A stretch of DNA of 64,000 nt from Nymphaea colorata (taxonomy: Eukaryota > Streptophyta > Magnoliopsida > Nymphaeales > Nymphaeaceae): contig NC_045148.1 in the NCBI RefSeq assembly GCF_008831285.2, positions 20,701,002 through 20,765,001 of the forward strand, in the 5' to 3' direction. The notes under the pieces are model-generated. The model was given only the letters and a program-made list of their open reading frames with translations, had not been told where the DNA came from and made no database searches. This document shows positions 35,301 to 46,300 of this stretch, piece after piece (positions within the stretch are counted from its first letter, which is position 1; every line of letters begins with the position of its first letter). A program made the translations under genes and the position numbers.

Positions 35301-37451
35301 CAAAAAGATCTGTTGATTTAGATCGTACCGTTTGATGTTGTAATACATCAAATATATCGTCATTATTCCAGAGCCTTGTCCGCAGACCAGGACTCCTATC
35401 CTGCAAAACTATCTGCCTACCCATGTCTCGAATCTGATCATGCATCTCGAACTCATCCTCTCTGCCAGCAATTTTAACGAGAGATTTGTGCAGCAAGACT
35501 TTAATTCCTATAATTGGAAAAAAGTTGCAATCCTTCCACATGTAGATTGCATTTTCCTTGCCCCTTCCAATGAAGAAACATGCAATATCCAGAAACATTT
35601 CCTTCTCTGTTAGATCAAGATTATCGTAACTTATTCTTAAACTCTGGTGAACATCTTTAGGCTGATTCTTCCTCAAAGTCTTCAATACATCTTCCCATTC
35701 CTCCAGACTGTTCTTGTCAAAAAACAGTGACCCCACTACTTCAAGTGTCAATGGTAGTCCACCTGTAGACTGTACAATGTTCTCAGATAATTTGATGTAT
35801 TTCGCTATTGGCTTTGACCGTCCAAAAGCATGATAGCTGAAAAGTTGAAGTGACTGTTCATCATTCAATTCCTCCAGCTGAAAAATGTCATCTTTCGTCA
35901 ATTTTTGCAAATTCAAAACATGCATATCTCTTGTTGTGATAAGTATTCTGCTTTTTGGATGGAACCAATCTCTAGCACCCGCTAGGGCCTTAATTTGGCC
36001 ATTATCATCTACATCATCGAGAATAATAAGAGCGCTCTTGCAATGGAATCTCTTCTTGATCACGTTTATTCCTTCATCAACACTAGCTATAGTCGTATGT
36101 TTATCATTCAGGACTTCAAGAATAAGCTGTTTTTGCAAGGAAACGAGCCCATTGAATTTTTTTGATGTTTCCTTAATACCGAACAGAAAACAGCGAGCCT
36201 CAAAGCTCGAAGACAATTTATTGTAGATAGCCTTCGCAAGGGTTGTTTTTCCAACTCCTCCGATGCCGCAGATACCTAACATTCGAGAACGATAATCTTG
36301 TAGATCCAACAACTCCATCACGTCGGACACTCGCGAATCAAGCCCAACAGGGTACTTAGCTACATTAACGGACATCTTGTTTACTCCATCTATTACCCTC
36401 TTAACAATTAACTGTATAAGCTTTCTCTCTTGCCTGCGAAAAGTAAACAACCGCAAGAACTAAGTATTGTAGCACGAAGAGCGGATTGAATTATTGAATC
36501 GAAACAGAAGAAATGTCCTCAGCGAGTTAAAGAAAAGGTTATTTTTTTGACAGTTTTCGTTTCCCAGTTTAGAATGGTTTTCATTTCTCCCTTCAAAAGG
36601 CTATTGTTATGACGATTTTTTTTTTTCATAGAAAGAAAGAGAGAGAGAGCATACCCTTCCGCGTCGGTCTTCACATCGTATCCCTTGATTTCCCCTGCTT
36701 CTTTAAGAGCATCCCTCCATGCCTTCACCTTCTTCTTGTCCAATCCGTCATCCTGTTCATATCTCTTGAAGGCGGCTTCAAATGGTCCCTTTTGGTTTCT
36801 GACTTCTCTTGGCTCAATGTCATAGAACACAGGAAGCATCAATTTTTTGCATTCGACAATCTTGGCCATCTCGTCAAGGCAGGATCTGCTCCCCGCATAG
36901 CCTTTGGAGAAGATGGGTATGAAGACCTCCGCCTTGTTCATGGCCTCAGATGCCTTCTCACTCATATCCCGTGGGTTCAACATCTCATCATCGGCATTCA
37001 TGAGGAAAGCACCTACATCTTTCTGCTTGAGTGCCTCATGGAGTTGCCAACAGAAGCCATTGGCCGTGTCTTGCCATTTGAAGCTGATGAACACTTCAAA
37101 CTCAAACACACAACCAGCCCCATCCTCTGATGCTGAAGGACCTGAAGGGTACCTTGATGAAGACACTGCGCGGTCCTCACCCTCATCTCCCGCAACTGCA
37201 GCGGGTGGGGGCGACGAACAAGAAGTTGCAGGGCATTCCTCAGATTCACCACGATGTACCTTTGTATCTGAAGGCAATCCTGCAGAAGACACCAAAATTT
37301 CCTCCGTCTCTTCTCTCCCAATGTATGATGCAGCAGCTGGTCTCCTCCTCCTTCTTCTTGTTTTAATTCTCCATACTACTATTGCTGCTGCAACAGCCAT
37401 TGCTATTACCAGCATCATCACAATCATCAGCATTTTTCTTGTTGGCGACAT
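32304..37451 (-). CDS. TNL-C: TIR-NB-ARC-LRR with N-terminal membrane anchor
   Basis: Exons 37451-36655, 36433-35329, 34501-34214, 34127-32859 and 32663-32304 give 1272 residues. The N-terminus (MSPTRK, then a hydrophobic stretch to about residue 27) is followed by an Arg-rich cluster, as in TNL-B. The TIR reads FISFKWQDTANGF and keeps the catalytic Glu in SCLDEM. The NB-ARC has P-loop GIGGVGKTT, ALIILDDVDD, ILITTRDMH, GGLPLTL and MHDQIRDMGRQIV. The LRR region is split by an 86-bp intron after an exon of exactly 288 bp, the same size as the matching exon in TNL-D. The last exon encodes the post-LRR domain. It is the closest paralogue of TNL-B. The upstream DNA is shared with TNL-D, so this gene marks one unit of the tandem array. 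Presumed membrane-tethered immune receptor. Confidence 0.92.
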
Positions 37452-38219
37452 GGATTCCCTTCTCCTCTTCCCCTTGTGGCAGTCCCTGTTTCACTCATTT
37501 CCTCTGTAGATTTCAGAAAGAGCCAACAATGGTTGATGATTAAAGATCATTTTCTCTCCCAACTTCCAGAGACAGCGAATAATGGTGGAAGATCACCACA
37601 AAATCACGTCCTTTGTCTCCAAAATTCAGAAACATCCAATAGTGGTTGAAGTACAAAAAATTGTGCCCTCATAGAAGCTAGACGGAGAAGCCTCTCAATA
37701 AATAATCATGTTTTCTCAACTATCTTGCAAATAGACAAACAAATAAAGTCAATGGAAACAAAACGAAGATTAATAAGAAACATGCACGAGATTGAGATTA
37801 GAAAGAGACAAAAAAAAAAAAGCAAGTGCAACGATTATTATAGTAAAACATCTTATATAATGTAAAAAAATAGACTAAACGGGTTAAGAAAGCAATGGGA
37901 AAACGACAAACAAAACATAAGACTCAAACTTTTGGAGGTCAAACAAGCGGATCAACTTAAGATGGTTGAATATGAAAACAGAAAAGTTGATTGAATTAAA
38001 AGCTTGGGCTTAAATGAGTCTTCAAACTTTCTTTTCTTCCTAAGAAGTGTACGCCCTCTGCCCAAAAGCTATCTAATTTTCGAAGTATCAGAAATTTATA
38101 ACGAAAAAAAGCCAGAATTTGAAAACCATATTCCACCAGTTTACATCTGTAGTAAATACGCGAGGATGGCCTGCTACAAATTTTATTTGATTACGGCTGA
38201 ACTATTTGCTTTAGAAGCC

Positions 38220-41010
38220 GATATTATTTGCCAATAGGAGGTTAAATTATTTCATTAATACATGTTTGACCCTCCCTAGTTATTTGATCTAAGATCCTTA
38301 ATATTTGAGTTCCATGGATTTAAGATCAGCCATTCAATCTTTTGATCCTAGATCAATCCTTGTGTAATGTAAGAAGCGAGATGAGGATTTCATGTATACA
38401 TCCTAGGTTGGACACAAGTTCTTTAATTTTATGAACTATAGATTTTAGTATGGATCTTCTGCCCATATCAAGAAAAGCATATTATTTTGGATGGATAAAT
38501 TTAAAATTTGAAGTAATCAAATTTCGTTGGTTTTCATGAATTTTTCTTTGAATTTAGGTGATCCAAATTCGGCCTATATCATAAGTAGGCCACAAAAAAA
38601 CCCGTTTAGCACTTTATCTGGTGCCCATAAATGAACTCAACCAGTTGTTTAATTCACTGTAAATGAGCTCAACGAGTTGCTTGCTTCTATTTGGGCTTCA
38701 TTAAAGGCGCCGGATAAATCCAAATACATATCTGCAAAGTCATGTCTGACAGGCCAAATAATTTCTCTTATGATCATTTCTCCTCTGCAAAGGAAATATC
38801 TCTGCATTGTGATCACCTATCGACAAAAAAGGTCGAGTCTGACTTTTTATCGGCGGCACCAAACGCTGCCTAAAGTGTGAAATCTCCACAATCATACCAT
38901 GACCTAAGCGGGCTCGAGCCTGTTCGAATTTTGCAGGTCATTGAGTCATTCACGACACCACATATTTCTCAAAAAAAAAAAGGGAGTATCTATATCAAAT
39001 CATTCCAAAGAACTATACATTACGTATAAGCATAATATATACTCGCATAATCAATAAATGCGCACTAAGTTACGTTCAACTAGCATAACATGGTCATGAA
39101 AAGCATAGCCATGAAAAGCATAGCAAGAGGAAGGTGGCACTTGAACTTAATCAGCAACAAACCTAAGAAAGTTGAGCGTGGTGGAGCCATGACCTTTTTT
39201 TAGCTGCGGGCATTCGAGTGGTTTGGTAGCACTGCAAAACTTGTAAACTTGGCATCTTCCTCCTCCTTTCTTAAGCAAAGAATCATCCTCATCTTCTTTT
39301 GGAAGCAAAGGACCTACTGAAAGGTAGGATCTAAAGCATTGTCATAAAAAACGAGGATGGGTATTAAACGGTGAAAAAAAAACAGGTATAATACGGTAAA
39401 GTTTTATATATCGGAAATAAAACAAAAAAAGTTCGGCAAATTTTTTTAAAAAATTAAACATTTAATACATCTTAAAAATTATAAAAAATAATAATTAATA
39501 AAAAACGGCAAAAAACGAGAAAAAAACGGCAAAAAACGGGAAAATAACATATAATACGGGTATTAAACAGGTATTATAAGCGTTTTTTGTTTTTCGACGT
39601 TCTTTTTTTTAAAAAAAGAATAGTATGAATATTATACGGTAGAACTGTTTTTGGTATTAAATACGCGTTTTTTAAAAAAAAATGACGTTTTTTGTGACAA
39701 TATTGTAAAGAAATAATATAGCTGCCATGCTTCCCAATATGTGCCATGCAGGTGCACAAATTTTCGTGCACCACTGGTTAATTATTAAAATGTCTTTAGT
39801 TTACACTTAAAAAAAAACTTTTTGTAAAGACAAAATTAAAAATGCAAAAAAGTAAAAAAAAAATATAGAGGACATTTTTTAAATAAATTACCAAAATATC
39901 CTTCCCATCTTTATTGTGTGCGCACAATGCACACAACTTTTTCTCCCGTGCTTCACCTGCCTTCAGCGGCGGTGCCAGTGCCTCTAGTTGAAATCAGTTT
40001 TGATGCCATCTAAAAAATATGACACATTGGGGTGGTACTAAACAACGAGTCACTTGTCTAGGAATAAATAATTGTATTAAAAATAAAAAATTGATACTAT
40101 TTGAGTTTAGGTATAGGCTGATATAATATTTTTGACTAATAGGTAACAAAACTAATAACATTAGGTAGGGAATACACAATAAAGTACATTATTTTGTATA
40201 AGCTAGGGAATCACCTAGAAAAAGTAGAAGTGTCTTTTTGCCCATAAAGCTTAAGGTTGCATTGGTGCTTGGTGTAGGCCTAATATATGCCTTCTGTCTA
40301 TATAATGCTCATACATTGAAGATACAAATTTTATTTTAATGTGTAGTTAACAAAAAAACATAATTTTTTAAAAAAATAGAATTTTATATATGATCAGCCA
40401 AAATTTGTGAGTTTTTCTATGTTGTAGAGAACAAGATGAGATGAGCTAATTTTCCTAGAAGTGCTAGCAACTTATGTATTTGCAAGTTATATTATTGCCC
40501 ATACTTTATCTATGAAAGTTTGTATGTATAAAACTTCATTTGATCGTTTGACAATTAGAACACTTTATGAGTATTATATAAATTTACTTCAAATATTAGA
40601 GCAAACTTATATAACACTAGTACTAGGTATCCATGAATCTATCTTAATCTTTAAAGAGAGTTCCTAGAACACTTATAAAGTATTCTATTTGCCCAACGAC
40701 CCCCTTGGTAACTAATCCGAACTTGCCCATAAAAAATTGGAACTTGAGGACTAAAGTGTTTAACTTGTGGAATTGAATCTAGACTGTGCAGATAAAGCAG
40801 GTGGATGAACCCTTCATTCCGGACGTGTTTGATCATTTTAAATGCCAAATAACAGTTATGTAGAAAAACAAGCACAAGGAGAAGAAACCCAAAATTACCA
40901 TTATACTTGAAGAGGGTTGGAAAGGGCAAACATTTTTTACCTGATTTTAGGAACACCCGACTGAAAGAATACATAGGAAGCACAATCGGAAGCACAAATT
41001 TATTTTAAGA
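38220..41010 (+). repeat. Tandem-array flank, copy upstream of TNL-C
   Basis: Matches 50895-52130 in the same order and orientation: 'agaagccgatattatttgc(c/t)aataggaggttaaatt' (38220/50898), 'gagctcaacgagttgcttg' (38665/51416), 'gatcagccaaa' to 'gaagtgctagc' (40390/51830) and 'ccttggtaactaatccg' (40700/51950). The TNL-C copy is longer because extra DNA, including the AT-rich repeat, lies within it. Confidence 0.75.
39355..39665 (-). repeat. AT-rich dispersed repeat, copy 2 (inverted)
   Basis: Reverse complement of the repeat at 23040-23305. It carries repeated 'aaaaaacggcaaaaaacg' runs and 'tataatacgg' motifs. Confidence 0.55.
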
Positions 41011-41223
41011 CGTTGGATCAAGATGGCCACTCAATCCGGCATAGCTTCCAACCGATTATTGCAAGTTTTTACAAATATAGAATGTTTGGATCCAGATATC
41101 TAATCTTCAATGCAGATCGGAATTTTTTATAATGAAAAAAACCAAATCCGAAAACCACATTCCCATTGTTTACACCTGCAATAAGTACAATATCAGGATG
41201 GCAAGCTGCAAATCGTGTCTTTA

Positions 41224-41496
41224 GGAGGTGTTTGATTACCTTTGATCTAATATGATGTAAGATCCGAAAGTTTTGTGATATATAAATTTTTAATATCAGA
41301 TATTCCCCACCGATCTTAGATCAAGCCTTTTACTAACTTAAAAAGTAAAATGAGGATATCAATTGTAGATAATAGGTGTGATTTAAGATCCTTGATTTGA
41401 TGAACTATATCTTTTGATGTGGATCTTTTACCACATGAACAAATGCATATCACATCATGTCTATATAAATTGAAAATATGAAATAATAAACACCCC
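41224..41496. mobile_element. Tourist-like MITE (PIF/Harbinger type)
   Basis: 273 bp bounded by GGAGGTGTTTGATTA on the left and TAATAAACACCCC on the right, an imperfect terminal inverted repeat, flanked by TTA at 41221-41223 and TTA at 41497-41499. The 3-bp TTA duplication is typical of Tourist elements. Related, more decayed copies lie at about 38265-38525 and 50945-51200. Confidence 0.65.
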
Positions 41497-42289
41497 TTAT
41501 AGTTTTGGCATTTCCTTCATTTGGGTCCATGAATTTGATTTTTTTTCTTTTAAATTTAGCCGACCGAAATTATAAACCTACAAAGGGCCACGGAGAAACC
41601 TGTTTCCAAGTCTTTAACTGAGCCTGTTTTAATTGTCCAGATAACTTCATAAATGCAAAGAGATATTACTTGAAGTCAAGATTGATGGGCCAGATAATAT
41701 CTCTTTTGGAAATTTCTCTTCTGCAGAAAATGTATGTTTGTGTTGCAATCACCTATGAACAAAAAAGTCGGGTGTGACTTTTTTATCTACGGCCCAAACA
41801 ATACCTAAGTGTGACATTTATTGCAGAAAACTTCCACAAAACACACCATGAGCTGAACTGAACCACAGCTTGTCCAACTTGTACACTTCAAGTAAAATTG
41901 TCCAGGTGCTCAAGTAAGAACTTGGAATTATGATTATATGATCATGATGCAAGAATAGGAGCCTCCATTTTTAAGCGCTTGGACTTATTGTTCCCCAGGT
42001 TTCATGTGATATTTGCATCCTTTTATATATAAAAAGAACAATAATATGAAGTACAAAATTTTCTTGTCACTTGTCTATGTGGGGAGTGTTTGTATACTAT
42101 AAAGGGCGTGTTTGATTACCTCAAGTAACCAATTTAAAATTAATGAGTTAATCAAACACGAGATGAAGAAGTCCAAGATATTTTCTTTATGCTTGAAGGT
42201 TGGAGTGGTCTTGTTTTAATTGGTTCTAGGATGTCTAAAGTATGTCCTAGTGGGAGTATGCTTAGAAGCATAATTTGAGCAATCAAACA

Positions 42290-42398
42290 CAACTCTAGAT
42301 GTGTGATTGATCTTAAGAGGTTGGGCACAACTTAGATGTGTGATTGATCTTAAGAGGTTGGGCACAACTTAGATGTGTGATTGATCTTAAGAGGTTAG
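42290..42398. repeat. 37-bp tandem repeat, three copies
   Basis: 'tagatgtgtgattgatctta' recurs at 42296, 42333 and 42370, giving a 37-bp period with almost no differences between units. Confidence 0.85.
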
Positions 42399-42704
42399 AC
42401 TTGGGACCTGCGCATGGGTGGAGGCAAGGGGAGGCGGGCAGGGGCCATGACTCCACGTGAGTTTTGAAAAAGAAAATGTAAAAGTTATAAAAAACTTCAA
42501 TCGGCCCTGTTGAAAATTTTGAAAATTTATATAATGTCTACCCCGACCCCTCAACAAGAAAAAAAATTCTAGCTCCGCCCCCTGCTTCCACGTGCTATAA
42601 CAAGGCCCAAGGTACGACTCTCTTGGCATAATCTGGACGGGACAACCTAACCACAGTTTATCAATAAGAAAGATGGTTGAGTCAACCTCGACTTGGTAAC
42701 ATAA

Positions 42705-42916
42705 GGTTGCATTTGATAGTCTCAGATCTTACATCCGAAGCAGTAAAAGTCGTGTTTTGGGATCTTAGTAGCCTGGATTTCAAATACATGCTACATGTTA
42801 AAAGTCGTGGATTTTAAAAATGGATTGGGGAGATCCGATCTTAAATTCATGTATTTGAGATCTTAGGGATCTCAGATCACTGCAAATCTGAGAACCATGG
42901 TGAATCAAACACAACC
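42705..42916. repeat. MITE-like element
   Basis: Ends GGTTGCATTTGA and TCAAACACAACC form an imperfect inverted repeat; inner arms repeat 'ctcagatct/gatctcagatc'. Flanking triplets are TAA and TAC, so a target duplication is only suggestive. Confidence 0.4.
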
Positions 42917-43337
42917 TACAACTCATAGTAAATCTGTTCACTCGGGTACAATAAGACCTTGTTTCTAGGCATGAAAAATTAACATAATGTTTCAAACGAG
43001 CAAGAACAATTCATTTTAATATACAAAGCCAATTCACAGCTTCGTGGAGGCTGAGTTAAGAAGCAAATAAAAATTTGTTTCCTTTCCTGAAGAATTGAGG
43101 CAAATAATTTCAAGATAAATGCAGGAGAAAAGCAAATAGTCATCAGTCTCTTGATTACTATGGTTTTGTAGTTGTAGGTTGTGAAAAAAGAGATCTACTT
43201 AATCGTATGTAGACAATAATTTGGAGCCTTGCCGCTTGTTCAAGTCTAGGCGCACCCACTACGAGTAGCTGAGAGAACTTATTACTGCCTTGGCTTTTGC
43301 TCTGCATCTAGTTACACATGGATTCTTTGTAGAGGTT

Positions 43338-46300
43338 CTAAAAGCTATCGACAGTCGCCATGTAGATGGTGGCTCCCGCCATGGTGAAGCCATCTATCCA
43401 GACATGCATCACCCTATACCCATCTCCGACATGCCTCAGCATCTCGTCTCCCTCTTTAAAGTAGCATATACAGTAGTCATCAAGCTGAAGATTAGGTTCA
43501 CGTGTTGTCTCAAAAAGCAAACGACTGGCCACCATGACTTCGATATGAACAGCTGTAGCATTCTTGTCCTTGAAGTTGCCCGTTATTTGCAACTGTGGAT
43601 AGTTGCATCCGAACATTTTGGGAAGAACAAAAGATAGTCCTTCAGGTTTAGTCTGGTGAAGACCCAGAATTCCAGAAATCGTGAAGTGAGATAAGTACTC
43701 AAACTCTGCTTCCTGATTCAGATTCAGGCCATTAACCGATGCAATGTTCTAAAACTAGAAAAGAAGCAATAGGTAAAGTGAGTATGCAAAGCATTTTCCA
43801 CATGAGTAAGAGGTTACCTTAATTCTGTCCCTTAGAGCATGAGAAAGGTTACTGCAGCTATGCAATGTCAAATCCTCCAAGGACCTCAGTTTTTCAAGGC
43901 CATGAACATCGAGGAGCTTCGTGCATCCATCTAGTTTTAGAACTCTCAGAACCTTCAAATCGGAAATATCAGAGATAATTTCCAAAGCTGAGCAATCCAT
44001 TGCATGAAGTTCTTCTAAGGAGGATGGAAGCTGAGGAATTGACAAAAGTCTTTCACATAATCTCAAAGTAAGACTCTTGAGAAAAGAGAAGCCAGCCAAA
44101 GAAGGTAGGGTGCAGAAATTGCTGTCTGCCAAGTTCAACTCTTTCAATGAGGACAATTTACTAACATCATTCCCATCTAGCCCTTCTAGCCAGTTACAGC
44201 CACGGGCACTCAAAACCTCCAATGAATTGATCTGGAAAAAACTAGAAGGAACTCTGAGAAGCTCAGCATTATTATCAATGTATAAATGTCTCAATGCAGT
44301 GAGGCTTCCAAAGCATTCAGGGAGTTCTCTTATACCAGTGCATCCTAATTCTGGACAAATTGATAATTTTGCAAGATTTTTCAGAAGCCCAATAGAAGAA
44401 GGTAGAACTTTAATGTGACTACAACCATCTAAAGATAATGTCTCAAGTCTTTCCAGTGATCCGATTGAATCAGGCACCTCCCCGGTTGCTGTATAATCAA
44501 CATAAATGCCCCTCAGGTTCTTCGCATTGCCAATAGAATGGGGCAAAGCGACGATACTAGAACGTTCAGCATTTAGTCTTGCTAGATTGGTCAAATGCCC
44601 AATAGATTCTGGAATTCTTTCCATGGTGCTGCCTCGCAATGTCAGGTTTCTCAAAGATTCCATGCTTCCTATCCATTCAGGAAGCTCTGTCAGTGACCTG
44701 CACCCATCTAGAGATAGTAGATTGAGCTTCTTCAGTTGTCTCATGGAGTCAGGCAGTGTCTTTATTTTTGTCTGGTCAAGTATGAGACGATTCAATGATT
44801 TCATGTCCCCCACATGCATCGCCAATGCTGAAACTTTGGAGCATCTGTGAAGGTTAAGTGTTTCAAGCGAGCTCAATTCACAAATGCTGTTGGGTAATTC
44901 CTTCAGTTGGAAGCCATCACTCATTCTCACACAAATCAAATTCTTGAGGCACCCAATGGATTCATGAACTTGGGCCAACAGAAAGCATCGATCGAATATC
45001 AATTTAACTATGTGAGGAGTGCTAGAAAAATCTGGTGTAGCAGTAAGATGCTCACAGCCCATCAGATTGAGCACTTTTAATCTATCAAAAGCCTGCAATG
45101 ATGAAAAACATCGAATAAGAAAGTGTCTGGGGCAAAATACATCAAAAAAAGTTGAAGCATTGATCCCCTTCGGTAAAAGAAAAGGCTCTGCCATGTGCAC
45201 CTTGATCATCGACACGTTTCGGTTCCAAACCTCACTGACCATGCCAAAAGGTAAGTCCAACACAACAACTTCCTGAAGATTAAACTCAGAAGGAAACGAC
45301 TTGAAGGGGCATCCTTCCCATTTCAACCATTTTAGTTTGTTGGGAATGCAAGCAAAATCACCAGCAAAATTCACATTGGCAATGTGTAGCAGTCTGAGCC
45401 CGGACATTGCAGCAAAAGCCTCAGTTCTTAAATCTGTTAGGTCTTTCTTCCCAATGTCAAGGGCAATAGCTTCAATGTTACTCGTTCCCTATAGAAAAAA
45501 CAAATAAAAACTTGCGTCATCAAGAAGACATATGGTCATTTATATCCAGGATTTTATACATAATAGCACAAGGTTTTGTGTTGTCTACTCTTAGTTTATG
45601 AGTTGCATCAAGCAATAGTAACAATTAACAGGAATTGTTTAAGAAATGGTTTAATAGAGGGCCGGTCACAGAGTGTTTTAATTTAGTAATGAAAAACACC
45701 ACCAAGACCACACAGTGACAAAGCTATCAGGGCATATCTATGACGTCTAGAACAAGTTGTGAAAAACACCAAATAACCTGATTTAAATTGGTTAAGGACA
45801 ATAGAAGCATCGAAACTCATAACTACTTTAAGTTGAAATGGTTCAATATTCCCAACCGATGGTCCGGTCTAAGAAATTGTAAACTCTTCTACAAGGCTCG
45901 AACTTGAGAGCATCCAATTTCAATTGTAAGTCATGAGGGATCATACTCTTCAAGTAGAAGACGAATTGAAGAACAGAAGAAAAAGAAAAATGAGAGGTTG
46001 GCTCGCAGTCCCTTACATCTAGGTTGTGTAATACTTCCAAGCTTTCAGCAGTGCATCCGTAATAAATATGGTTGTAACCACTATTTTGTACATAGAAATA
46101 ACCAAAAGGAGCTGTGTCTTGTCGGAGGCTCTGAATTTATGGGTTGCATCAAGCACCAGCAGAGACTACTATGTGTTGCTTAAGAATTGGCTTACAGGAG
46201 AGCTGTCACCCAGTATTGTTTAATGTGAAACACCATCAAGACAACACAGTGACAAAGCTGTGAAGGGCACATCTACTGTCTCTAGTACTAGTCGTGTGAA

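Larger units (their letters stand above)
37452..43337. other. Intergenic between TNL-C and TNL-D, repeat-rich
   Basis: No gene seen. The part at 38.2-41.0 kb recurs in 50.9-52.2 kb upstream of TNL-D. It also contains an AT-rich repeat (39.36-39.66 kb), Tourist-like MITEs, a 37-bp tandem repeat at 42.3 kb, and the presumed promoter of TNL-C (left) and 3' region of TNL-D (right). Confidence 0.5.
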
